Below are positions 7,293-14,176 of a DNA stretch of 47,018 nt, one piece after another. The notes below the pieces were generated by a model. It was given only the letters and a program-made list of their open reading frames with translations, ran no database searches and had not been told where the DNA came from. Source of the DNA: DAIDAN01 sp049303335 (GTDB lineage Archaea > Aenigmatarchaeota > Aenigmatarchaeia > Aenigmatarchaeales > DAIDAN01); assembly GCA_049303335.1 (NCBI GenBank), contig JBAQNA010000030.1:1-47018 (forward strand), in the 5' to 3' direction. A program made the translations under genes and the position numbers. Position 1 is the stretch's first letter, and each line of letters starts with the position of its first letter.

Positions 7293-7688
7293 ATGAAAAA
7301 CAAGACAAACCAGATGAAACTGCGGAAAAGGATAAAGGGCAGGAAGCCGCAATTCCTGAGGCAGAACTGGTTCAGGTTCCCGAGCCTCGGAATGAAGTGG
7401 CGTGCGCCCATCGGGAAGAGGAATAAGCTGCGAAAGCACATAAAGGGAAAGGGCTTTTTGCCGAAGGCGGGATACGGCTCGCCCGCGTCCGTGAAAGGGT
7501 TCCATCCGTCCGGACTGGAAGAAACGCGCGTTTTCAACGCGGACGGCTTGCAGAAAATAAATCCCGTTTCGGGCTGCGCGAGAATCGCATCAGGCGTCGG
7601 AAAGAAGAAAAGGATGGAAATAATAAAGAAGGCTGCGGAAACCAAAATCCGCGTGCTCAATCCGGGAAGGGTGGAGGCAAAACAGTAA
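7293..7688 (+). CDS. rpl32e: 50S ribosomal protein L32e
   Basis: Archaeal/eukaryal eL32. The 131-residue product contains the conserved core KPQFLRQNWFRFPSLGMKWRAPIGKRNKLR and KGFLPKAGYGSPASVKGFHPSG, and the later NPVSGCARIASGVGKKKRMEIIKKA. The start is ATG 7293 after GTTGATAATC. This begins the L32e-L19e-L18-S5-L30-L15 order known from the archaeal spc-type operon, whose upstream part (L14 to L6) is not in the window. Confidence 0.95.
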   Translation: MKNKTNQMKLRKRIKGRKPQFLRQNWFRFPSLGMKWRAPIGKRNKLRKHIKGKGFLPKAGYGSPASVKGFHPSGLEETRVFNADGLQKINPVSGCARIASGVGKKKRMEIIKKAAETKIRVLNPGRVEAKQ

Positions 7689-7757
7689 AAGAAGCGACAA
7701 CCCGTTCGGCCGCACCGGACAAATTTGGGCTTATCAAACGATACAAGAGGCAAAAAA

Positions 7758-7922
7758 ATGTTCATGGTTGTCGGCGAAAACAAATGCCCCTCTTGCGGCG
7801 TTTCGGGAAAGATGTGGAAAAAAAAGCCGGAGCTTTACATTTGCCCGTCGTGCAGCACGATATTCCACGAGTTCGGCCTCCTGTTCCAGGGAACGAAGCA
7901 GGACAGGAATTCGATGGTATGA
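7758..7922 (+). CDS. Small zinc-ribbon protein (54 aa)
   Basis: Two CxxC pairs (ENKCPSCGV and YICPSCSTI) spaced about 20 residues apart form a compact zinc ribbon that fills most of the protein. The likely start is ATG 7758 after AGAGGC; ATG 7764 is an alternative. It lies between L32e and L19e. Zinc ribbons of this size occur in ribosomal and transcription proteins, so a role with the ribosome is possible, but the sequence does not match a ribosomal family I know. Confidence 0.65.
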   Translation: MFMVVGENKCPSCGVSGKMWKKKPELYICPSCSTIFHEFGLLFQGTKQDRNSMV

Positions 7923-7974
7923 GCGCGCGGCGGAATGGAAAAAATTTGAAGGAGAGAAAATAGGTGCATTATTA

Positions 7975-8322
7975 ATGAAAACCATGATTTATAATGGTTC
8001 AAACCGAAACGATGTTATAGAAGAATTACGAAAAGCAGCGGAAAACGGAATGGAGATTATTCATATATGGAAAAGGAAGAAAAAGAATGAACCAACTTAC
8101 ATTGTACCTGAAGGAATAATTAAAAATGGAGATAAAAATATCATTGATATTCAGATAAAATATGTAGAATATGTCAAAGGTGGCGGAGGTCGCTGCCATG
8201 GAAGTACTTGGGAAGTAGTATCTATTGGTGATACTTTACAAATAGGATATCGCGCCGTTCTTAGGAACGAATTTGAAAAAATGAAAGCAAAAAATATGGG
8301 AGAAAATTCGGAAAAGAGATAA
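7975..8322 (+). CDS. Small unknown protein (115 aa) between L32e and L19e
   Basis: ATG 7975 follows a GGTG ribosome binding site. The soluble product starts MKTMIYNGSNRNDVIEEL, has a strand-rich middle (TYIVPEGIIKNGDKNIIDIQ) and a Gly-rich turn KGGGGRCHGSTWEVV. No recognised family. It is strongly AT-rich and forms, with the zinc-ribbon gene before it, the non-ribosomal content of the L32e-L19e gap. Confidence 0.65.
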   Translation: MKTMIYNGSNRNDVIEELRKAAENGMEIIHIWKRKKKNEPTYIVPEGIIKNGDKNIIDIQIKYVEYVKGGGGRCHGSTWEVVSIGDTLQIGYRAVLRNEFEKMKAKNMGENSEKR

Positions 8323-8340
8323 AACTCAAAAAGTGATTTC

Positions 8341-8970
8341 ATGAACCTCAGCACGCAAAGAAGAATCGCGTCGGAGATAATGAAGTGCGGACAATCGCGC
8401 GTCTGGATGAGCCCCGCCGCGCAGGAAAAGATAAGCCACGCGATCACGAGGAGGGACGTTCGCGGCCTGGTCAAGGACGGCCTGGTAAGAAAGTTGCCGG
8501 AAAAGAAATCGCTGCGCCTCGGTCCGAAGGCGAGAGCGATACAGGAATCGAAGGGAAGGCGGAGCGGCTCCGGAAGCAGGAAGGGCGCTTTCGGCGCGCG
8601 AGCGGGAAAGAAGGAAAGATGGCTAAGGACTGTAAGGCCGCAAAGGGTTCTGCTCAAGTCGCTGAGGAAGGAGGGCAAAATGCAAAAAGCGGAAGGCGCG
8701 GCAGCAGGCTCCAATTACGGGAAAATCTACGGTCAGATAAAGGGCGGAATGTTCAGGAGCAAGCACCACTTATTGTCGCATCTGGAGGAGCACAAGCTTG
8801 CGAAAGTTTCCGTTTCAGAATACGAGGCTGCGGAAAAGGCAAGGAGCGTTGAAAGGAGGAAGCAGTTCAAAATCCTGCTGAAAAGGAAGGAAGAAAAACT
8901 GAAGTCTTTGTCAAGAAGGGGCGCCGAGCAGAAGCCGGAAACAAAAGGCAAGGAAGCTGCGAAGAAATAA
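8341..8970 (+). CDS. rpl19e: 50S ribosomal protein L19e
   Basis: Archaeal/eukaryal eL19, which forms an intersubunit bridge. The start MNLSTQRRIASEIMKCGQSRVWMSP is diagnostic, followed by AITRRDVRGLVKDGLV and a basic linker RRSGSGSRKGAFGAR. At 209 residues it is longer than the typical ~150; the extra length is a C-terminal Lys/Arg/Glu-rich helical tail after about residue 165. ATG 8341 follows GTGATTTC. Confidence 0.95.
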   Translation: MNLSTQRRIASEIMKCGQSRVWMSPAAQEKISHAITRRDVRGLVKDGLVRKLPEKKSLRLGPKARAIQESKGRRSGSGSRKGAFGARAGKKERWLRTVRPQRVLLKSLRKEGKMQKAEGAAAGSNYGKIYGQIKGGMFRSKHHLLSHLEEHKLAKVSVSEYEAAEKARSVERRKQFKILLKRKEEKLKSLSRRGAEQKPETKGKEAAKK

Positions 8971-9016
8971 AAAGCGGAAGTGAAAAATATTGGAAAGAAA
9001 TAAAAGGTTTTTGAAG

Positions 9017-9334
9017 ATGCCAATAAAAGACAGAGTAATTGCTTATGATTTTTTAAACGAATTTTTGGATTTAATGAAAACCGGAAAAGATAATAATGAT
9101 GAGACTTTCAGAAAAAAATCAGAATGGCTCAAAAAAGAAGATACAAAATTTTATAATTATATTATGATTGCATTTTTGGACGCCAAAAAAAATGGTAAAA
9201 CTCCAAAAACACCAGAAGAACTTTTAATATATACCAAAGAAATGTTAGAAACATATGTTAGTATGTCACCTACAGAAATAATCGAAGCATATAATGGCAC
9301 GCTCCAAAAATTATTCGACAAAAACAAACCGTGA
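9017..9334 (+). CDS. Small unknown protein (105 aa) between L19e and L18
   Basis: An all-helical-looking, soluble protein. The start is taken at ATG 9017 (MPIKDRVIAYDFLNEFLDLM); a TTG at 8990 would add nine residues. It contains EEYxxK-like charged helices and the tail SMSPTEIIEAYNGTLQKLF. AT-rich and unrelated in sequence, as far as I can see, to the other small genes in the cluster. It ends 4 bp before L18, so the two are surely co-transcribed. Confidence 0.65.
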   Translation: MPIKDRVIAYDFLNEFLDLMKTGKDNNDETFRKKSEWLKKEDTKFYNYIMIAFLDAKKNGKTPKTPEELLIYTKEMLETYVSMSPTEIIEAYNGTLQKLFDKNKP

Positions 9335-9338
9335 TTTT

Positions 9339-9842
9339 ATGACAAAAGGATTTATGCGAATGCTGCACAAGCGAAGAAGGCAGCAAAAGACGGACTACAA
9401 GAAAAGGCTGGCTCTCCTGAAGTCGGGAAAGACAAGGCTTGTGATCAGGAAAAGCCTTGAAAACATAAAAGTCCAGCTCATAGGATTTAGCACGGGCGGG
9501 GACAAGACTTCGGCTTCCGCGGTCTCCGCGGAGCTCGGCAAACTCGGATGGAAGAGCGGAAATGGAAACCTTCCCGCAGCATATCTTACGGGGCTGCTCG
9601 CGGGAACGCGCGCAAAAAAGGCGGGCATCGGCGAAGCCGTATTTGATTTGGGATTGCAGACAAGCACGAAAGGCTCGAGAATTTACGCATCACTCAAGGG
9701 AGTTGTAGACGCGGGGCTGGCAGTGCCGCACTCGGAAGACATCCTTCCGGACGCGGGGCGTATTTCGGGAAAGCACATACAAAGTAGGAAAGGAATCGAG
9801 AAGGAATTCGCGGAGATGAAGGAAAAAATTTTGAAAGGATAA
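9339..9842 (+). CDS. rpl18: 50S ribosomal protein L18
   Basis: uL18, the 5S rRNA-binding protein of the central protuberance. The conserved start KTDYKKRLALLKSGKTRLVIRKS is followed by YLTGLLAGTRAKKAGI, FDLGLQTSTKGSRIYASLKGVVDAGL and VPHSEDILPDAGRISGKHI. 167 residues is on the short side for archaea. ATG 9339 after GTGATTTT is used; the frame is open further upstream inside the preceding gene. Confidence 0.95.
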   Translation: MTKGFMRMLHKRRRQQKTDYKKRLALLKSGKTRLVIRKSLENIKVQLIGFSTGGDKTSASAVSAELGKLGWKSGNGNLPAAYLTGLLAGTRAKKAGIGEAVFDLGLQTSTKGSRIYASLKGVVDAGLAVPHSEDILPDAGRISGKHIQSRKGIEKEFAEMKEKILKG

Positions 9843-9869
9843 ATAACTCTGATAAAAAAGGATGATTTT

Positions 9870-10208
9870 ATGCCGCAACAAAATTATGCAGGATTTTGGA
9901 TAAGATTCGCGGCGGCGATTATAGACGGCATATTTGAATCCATCCTGCCCATCATAGGACTGCTGATCAACATTTATCTTGTCGGAGAGAAAGGATATTC
10001 GATAGGAAAAAAGGTGCTCGGACTCAAGATAATAAAAGAGAACGGAAAATGCCCGATAGGGCTGGTTGACGCGTTAATAAGGGAAGTTATAGGAAAATTC
10101 GTGAGCTCGATTTTGCTGGGAATCGGCTTCCTGATAATCGGATTCAATCCGAAAAAACAGGGGCTTCACGACATGATTGCAAAAACTTATGTTGTTTATG
10201 AGAAGTAA
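9870..10208 (+). CDS. RDD-family membrane protein
   Basis: A 112-residue membrane protein with the RDD signature at the N-terminus (AGFWIRFAAAIIDGI), two or three hydrophobic segments, and the family's GKKVLGLKII and FNPKKQGLHDMIAKTYVV motifs. RDD proteins are small integral membrane proteins, some proposed as ion exchangers. ATG 9870 follows GATGATTTT. It sits between L18 and S5, an unusual place for a membrane protein; its base composition is closer to the ribosomal genes than that of the other insertions. Confidence 0.8.
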   Translation: MPQQNYAGFWIRFAAAIIDGIFESILPIIGLLINIYLVGEKGYSIGKKVLGLKIIKENGKCPIGLVDALIREVIGKFVSSILLGIGFLIIGFNPKKQGLHDMIAKTYVVYEK

Positions 10209-10257
10209 AAGCCGGACAAAATAAAACGCGGCAGGCAAAAATAAAAATGTGATAATT

Positions 10258-11175
10258 ATGGCAGCGGAAAAAAGCGCGAAAAAGAAAAGGAACATCCCGA
10301 GGAAGGAAACCAAGCAGGAGAAGGCTGAGGAGAAGAACATAGACGCGGCGAACGATATTGCGAAAGAGGAGTTGATTACCGCGGAAGTGGAGACAAAGAA
10401 AGAAGTGGAAAAATCCGTGCAGGAGGCGGCGGCAGAACCTGCAAAAGAGGAAACCGGAAAGCCAAGAGGAAGGGAAAACGGGAATGAATCGTGGGTGCCG
10501 AAGACCGAGCTCGGCAGGAAAGTCATGAACGGCGAGGTAACGGACATAATGCAGATTTTCAACAGCGGCCGAAGGATAACGGAGCCCGAGATAGTTGACG
10601 CGCTGATACCGAATTTGGAAAGCGAAATAATAATGATAGGAGGAAGCACCGGAAAGGGCGGCGGCATAAGGAGGACGCCGTCGAAGAGGACCACGAGAAT
10701 GCACAAGAGCGGCCGCAGGTTCACGACTTCCGCGCTTATTGTCGCGGGCAACAGGGACGGCGTCGTGGGTTTGGGATTCGCGGCGGGACCGCCCGCAAAG
10801 CACCAGGAGCTTATGCAGAAGGCGCTGCAGAAAGCCAAGCTCAACCTGATACCGATAAGGCGCGGCTGCGGCTCCTGGGAATGCTCCTGCGCGAAGCCAC
10901 ACTCCATTCCACTGAACATAACGGGCAAGAGCGGTTCCGTTGTGGTTGAGCTGAAGCCTGCGCCGCGCGGAATCGGCCTGTGCGTCAGCGATGAAATAAA
11001 GAAGATAATGATGATGGCGGGAATAAAGGACGTCTGGTCAAAAACGCGCGGCCAGACGCAGTCGAGGATAAACCTCGTGAAGGCGGTCTTCGACGCGATG
11101 AAAAGGCTGGACAGGTTCAAGCTGCAGGATTCGCAGGAAAAGACACTCGGGCTCGCGGAAGGGAAGATGAATTAA
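10258..11175 (+). CDS. rps5: 30S ribosomal protein S5
   Basis: uS5, involved in decoding fidelity. The conserved part begins near residue 78 (WVPKTELGRKV) and includes the S5 RNA-binding strand IMIGGSTGKGGGIRRTPSKRT, the glycine-rich VVGLGFAAGPPAKHQELMQKAL and the C-terminal APRGIGLCVSDEIKKIMMMAGIKDVWSKTRGQ. The first ~75 residues are a Lys/Glu/Ala extension, likely disordered, that makes the protein 305 aa instead of about 210-230. ATG 10258 follows GTGATAATT. Confidence 0.95.
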   Translation: MAAEKSAKKKRNIPRKETKQEKAEEKNIDAANDIAKEELITAEVETKKEVEKSVQEAAAEPAKEETGKPRGRENGNESWVPKTELGRKVMNGEVTDIMQIFNSGRRITEPEIVDALIPNLESEIIMIGGSTGKGGGIRRTPSKRTTRMHKSGRRFTTSALIVAGNRDGVVGLGFAAGPPAKHQELMQKALQKAKLNLIPIRRGCGSWECSCAKPHSIPLNITGKSGSVVVELKPAPRGIGLCVSDEIKKIMMMAGIKDVWSKTRGQTQSRINLVKAVFDAMKRLDRFKLQDSQEKTLGLAEGKMN

Positions 11176-11307
11176 AAATCAGCAGCCTGAAAAGCGTATC
11201 TGAAGAATTAATCGAAAAAATAAATTAACGAAAGATGCAAACGAAAAGTGTGCCCGAAAAAAACCAAAACCGCGCGGCTGAATTTCATTCCATATCGTGT
11301 GATTATT

Positions 11308-11772
11308 ATGAAAACAAAGAAAGCGGAAAAGACGAACAAGGACGCGAACAAGCTCATCGCAGTCGTGCGAATCCGAGGCGCGTTCACGATGAGGAAGGAG
11401 ACGAAGGACACGCTGAAAATGCTCCGCCTGAACAGGAAGAACCACTGCGTTCTCGTGCGCGGCACGGACAGCATAAGGGGAATGCTGCAAAAGACGAAGG
11501 ACTACGTGACTTTCGGCGAGATCAACGAGGAGACGCTGAAATTGATGATTGCAAAAAGGGGAAGGCTCGCGGGAGACGTCAAATTGACGGCGGAACAGGT
11601 GGAAGCGGCTGTCAAGGAAGCCGTTGCCGATGGAAAACTGAAATCGATAAAGCCAGTATTCAGGCTCACGCCCGCGTCGGGCGGATTTCGCGAAATAAAG
11701 CAGTTCTTTCCGCGCGGTGAGCTGGGCTACCGAGGCGACAAGATAAACGAGTTGCTTGTGAAGATGATTTGA
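11308..11772 (+). CDS. rpl30: 50S ribosomal protein L30
   Basis: uL30, archaeal form with a C-terminal extension (154 aa). Recognisable features are IAVVRIRGAFTMRKETKDTLKMLRLNRKNHCVLV, GMLQKTKDYVTFGEI and the C-terminal PRGELGYRGDKINELLVKMI. ATG 11308 comes after GTGATTATT; the long open frame upstream is spacer. S5 ends 132 bp earlier and a small unknown gene starts 16 bp after the stop. Confidence 0.94.
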   Translation: MKTKKAEKTNKDANKLIAVVRIRGAFTMRKETKDTLKMLRLNRKNHCVLVRGTDSIRGMLQKTKDYVTFGEINEETLKLMIAKRGRLAGDVKLTAEQVEAAVKEAVADGKLKSIKPVFRLTPASGGFREIKQFFPRGELGYRGDKINELLVKMI

Positions 11773-11788
11773 ATATCGGATGATTAAT

Positions 11789-12127
11789 ATGGATGGAACT
11801 GCGGAAATTGAATATGTAAAAGATTTTGTGGCAGGAGAAGGAGGATTTTCCATTATTACAGCAGGCGGTATTTATGGAGATACTTTCAAAGTAGGAGCAA
11901 TATATGTTCCAGGAAATCAGGGAATAAGATTTTTGGTTACAACAAAAAAAGGCGAAAAAATTCATCCGTCATCAAAAGAAGATATCGAAATATTAAGACG
12001 CGAATTTTTGAGCGGCGAATCGACAATTCATGTAAGCGAACATCCCACGATAGGATTTCATGACAGCGAAATGTTTAAAGCAGAAAATGGAGAAATAAAA
12101 TATGCCGGACACGATTCCGGTTTTTAG
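11789..12127 (+). CDS. Small unknown protein (112 aa) between L30 and L15
   Basis: ATG 11789 after GGATGATTAAT. The soluble, strand-rich product includes FSIITAGGIYGDTFKVGAIY and GIRFLVTTKKGEKIHPSS; it could be a small beta-barrel, but I recognise no family. AT-rich like the other inserted genes. It ends 9 bp before L15. Confidence 0.65.
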   Translation: MDGTAEIEYVKDFVAGEGGFSIITAGGIYGDTFKVGAIYVPGNQGIRFLVTTKKGEKIHPSSKEDIEILRREFLSGESTIHVSEHPTIGFHDSEMFKAENGEIKYAGHDSGF

Positions 12128-12136
12128 TTGATTTTT

Positions 12137-12574
12137 ATGGTAATGCGATTCAAGAAAAAAGTGCGAAAGCAGCGCGGGTCAAAGCTGCACGGATGGGGCG
12201 CGAAGAAGAAGCACCGCGGAAAAGGCTCGAAAGGCGGCCACGGAATGGCGGGCTTGCTGAAGCACAAGAAAATGTGGATGCTCGCGAACGATCCTGACCA
12301 TTTCGGAAGAAGCGGATTCAAGGTCCCGCAGCGCGTTTCGAGGGTGAACGACGAGGTTGCGATAAACCTGCGCACGCTCGACAAGATTTCCGCGGGGAAA
12401 AAGGAGATAAACCTTTCCGAGATGGGTTATGACAAGCTTATTTCTTCGGGAAAAATAACGAGACCGCTCACCGTAAAGGTGGCAAAATTCACGGAGGAGG
12501 CGAAGCGCAAGATCGAGGAGGCGGGAGGAAAAATCGTGAGCGAAAAAGTTTCCGAGAGCGCGAAGGAGGAGTAG
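12137..12574 (+). CDS. rpl15: 50S ribosomal protein L15
   Basis: uL15, archaeal form (145 aa). The basic N-terminus RFKKKVRKQRGSKLHGWGAKKKHRGKGSKGGHG is diagnostic, followed by GFKVPQRVSRVNDEVAINLRTLD and VKVAKFTEEAKRKIEEAGG. ATG 12137 after GTTGATTTTT; ATG 12143 is also possible. In most archaea secY follows L15; here a tRNA gene follows. Confidence 0.94.
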   Translation: MVMRFKKKVRKQRGSKLHGWGAKKKHRGKGSKGGHGMAGLLKHKKMWMLANDPDHFGRSGFKVPQRVSRVNDEVAINLRTLDKISAGKKEINLSEMGYDKLISSGKITRPLTVKVAKFTEEAKRKIEEAGGKIVSEKVSESAKEE

Positions 12575-12748
12575 AAAATTTTCTGCGGACGTTTCAAAAG
12601 GCTTATTAAGGTTTCTTTGCATAATAGATTTTGCCATTGGAATCAGAATAATCGGGCAAAACAGCGACCGCTGACAAAGCGCTCCTGCAATGTTGCTCAC
12701 TCCATAACGCATCCCGTCGTAGCTCAATGGCGGAGCGCTCGGCTGTAG

Positions 12749-12793
12749 AACTTTTCGCATAGAATTGTTCAATTAGCTTACGTTCCAATAGAG
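12749..12793 (+). other. tRNA-Tyr intron A (canonical 37/38, 45 nt)
   Basis: Outer helix CTCGG/CCGAG, central helix CTGT with ATAG (one G.U), bulges AG^A and AG^A. The inner stem is weak, so the motif is of the outer-helix plus central-helix type. Confidence 0.75.
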
Positions 12794-12809
12794 ACCGAGA
12801 GGTTGGGAG

Positions 12810-12927
12810 AAGCCCTTTTCTTTTCAAAAGAGGCACGGAATCGAAGATTCCGGCTCCGCCGAAAAGCGGAGCTTTTCGTGCGAAAGCGCTTGCGGAAAAG
12901 AAAGAATAAAAGAAAAAGGCTCCCGAA
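12810..12927 (+). other. tRNA-Tyr intron B (position 53/54, 118 nt; shared intron family)
   Basis: Central helix TGGG/CCCG, bulges AG^A and AA^T, then AGCCCTTTTCTTTT pairing with AAAAGAAAAAGGCT at 13 of 14 positions. GCACG/CGTGC closes an inner junction holding two hairpins, GGAATC-GAA-GATTCC and GCTCCGC...GCGGAGC. Ends and layout match intron 5 of tRNA-Leu. Confidence 0.75.
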
Positions 12928-12933
12928 TTCAAA

Positions 12934-12948
12934 AAGAAAGATTGAAGC
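12934..12948 (+). other. tRNA-Tyr intron C (T-loop 59/60, 15 nt)
   Basis: Outer helix GGGAG/CTCCC (once intron B is gone), central helix TTCA/TGAA, bulges AA^A and GC^T. Removal leaves the consensus T-loop TTCAAAT, identical to that of tRNA-Leu here. Near the minimum size for an archaeal tRNA intron. Confidence 0.65.
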
Positions 12949-12974
12949 TCTCCCCGACGGGACCACAAAAAATT

Positions 12975-13136
12975 CTACTGATGTTCCGCTTTCATATGCT
13001 CTTTCAGCGCGTCCGCGCTTTTGAGCACGCGCCCGCATTTCTTGCACTCGGCCCACGTGTCCGGATACAGCTCCTTGACGTGGTTGTTCACGAACCTTTC
13101 CGCGGTATTCTCGAATATGTCGCCGAACCAGCCCAT
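12975..13136 (-). CDS. Small C2H2 zinc-finger protein (53 aa)
   Basis: On the minus strand ATG 13136 opens 53 codons starting MGWFGDIFENTAERFVNNHV. The C-terminal half is a single C2H2 finger: CKKCGRVLKSADALKEHMKAEH, with Cys pairs and His pair correctly spaced. Small one-finger proteins are common in archaea and are thought to bind nucleic acid or protein partners. It is convergent with tRNA-Tyr. Confidence 0.7.
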   Translation of the reverse strand: MGWFGDIFENTAERFVNNHVKELYPDTWAECKKCGRVLKSADALKEHMKAEHQ

Positions 13137-13207
13137 AATAACACTCTCGCATAGTTTGTTGCACGCATTTAAGAATTTTGTCTATATCCTATAAAACACG
13201 GCAAAGT

Positions 13208-13218
13208 ATTTATAATTT
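13208..13218 (+). promoter_or_regulatory. TATA box of the MtrA-like gene
   Basis: ATTTATAATTT lies about 30-39 bp before the start region of the MtrA-like gene, with GTGATTAT as ribosome binding site. Confidence 0.5.
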
Positions 13219-13246
13219 GCAAACCGATAATTGAAGAGTGATTATT

Positions 13247-14053
13247 TTGGTTAAAAAAATCGATGTGGGCAAATGGCCGCCGTTCCCGGGATTCTACACC
13301 GTCGGAGACGCGAAAAGCTGCGTAGCGGTCTGCACGCTCAAGGAAGTTGACATGATTCTTCCGGTTGCAAAGACCGCTATCTGCGGAAGGTGCCTCACCG
13401 AAAACGTCGGGATAGAGCGGATAATAAAAAACCTGATTTCAAACCCGAACATACGGTTTCTGATTCTGTGCGGCACGGAGCCGAAAGGGCATTTCGTGGG
13501 GCAGGCATTCAAGTGCATCCGCGACAACGGCGTGAAAGACGGGAACATTGTCGGCGCCGCGGGAGCGATGCCATATTTGAAAAATACCTCGCAAGAAGAA
13601 ATATCGCGATTTAACAAACAGATTGAACTTATTGACCTGATAGAAATTATTGACGTGAAAAAAATCGAGGATGTGATTGACGGCTGCATCGCTCGCGACC
13701 CCGGGGCGCTTGAGGACGGGCAGAAAATCGAGATGAAGCAGATAGAAACTATTCCCGCGAACTTCGACCAAATAAAAGACATTTCTCTTGACAAAGCAGG
13801 ATGGTTCTTGATTTCCATTGAAAAGGAAAAGAAGGAGATTGTTGCGGAGCATTATGTCGGCTACGGCGCCGACGCGAAAGTCCATTGCAGGATTGTCGGA
13901 AAAACCGCGGAAGATGTAGCCGGAACAATCGTAAAGCTGAATCTTGTTTCCGACTTGTACCACGCCGCTTATCTCGGCAAGGAACTGGAGAAGGCGGAAA
14001 TCGCGCTGAAAGCGGGAAAGCATTACGAGCAGGACAAGCCGCTGGAATTTTGA
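13247..14053 (+). CDS. MtrA-like protein (tetrahydromethanopterin S-methyltransferase subunit A family)
   Basis: The N-terminal ~170 residues match the MtrA family: WPPFPGFYTVGD, SCVAVCTL, AICGRCLTENVGIERIIKNLISNPNIRFLILCG and GTEPKGHFVGQAFKCIRDNGV. True MtrA carries a corrinoid and methyl group in the Mtr membrane complex of methanogens. Here there is no C-terminal membrane anchor. Instead there is a ~90-residue domain resembling DUF4346 (GWFLISIEKEKKEIVAEHYVG). No methanogenesis genes are near. By SD spacing the start is TTG 13247; GTG 13238 is part of the ribosome binding site but could also serve. Function outside methanogens is unknown; methyl transfer via a corrinoid is only a possibility. 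Confidence 0.8.
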   Translation: MVKKIDVGKWPPFPGFYTVGDAKSCVAVCTLKEVDMILPVAKTAICGRCLTENVGIERIIKNLISNPNIRFLILCGTEPKGHFVGQAFKCIRDNGVKDGNIVGAAGAMPYLKNTSQEEISRFNKQIELIDLIEIIDVKKIEDVIDGCIARDPGALEDGQKIEMKQIETIPANFDQIKDISLDKAGWFLISIEKEKKEIVAEHYVGYGADAKVHCRIVGKTAEDVAGTIVKLNLVSDLYHAAYLGKELEKAEIALKAGKHYEQDKPLEF

Positions 14054-14176
14054 CAGGATTTTATTTTGCAGAAAAGCGCACTGCTAACCGGGAAACCGAA
14101 ATAAGAACAGTCAATAATACCGTTCCATTAAATGCCAAATAAGCGTTTCTATTATTGTTTCTGATTTCATATCGTC

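Larger units (their letters stand above)
12713..12965 (+). tRNA. tRNA-Tyr(GUA) with three predicted introns
   Basis: Acceptor CCCGTCG pairs with CGACGGG, followed by A73 and encoded CCA. The C1-G72 pair is typical of archaeal tRNA-Tyr. D-arm GCTC-AATGGCG-GAGC, anticodon stem CTCGG/CCGAG, loop CTGTAGA (anticodon GTA), variable AGGTT, T-arm GGGAG-TTCAAAT-CTCCC. Introns at 12749-12793 (37/38), 12810-12927 (53/54) and 12934-12948 (59/60) must be removed. The spliced product is a regular 75-nt tRNA. It lies downstream of L15 and is convergent with a small zinc-finger gene 10 bp away. No clear TATA box sits at the expected distance, so it may share the ribosomal transcript. Confidence 0.9.
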
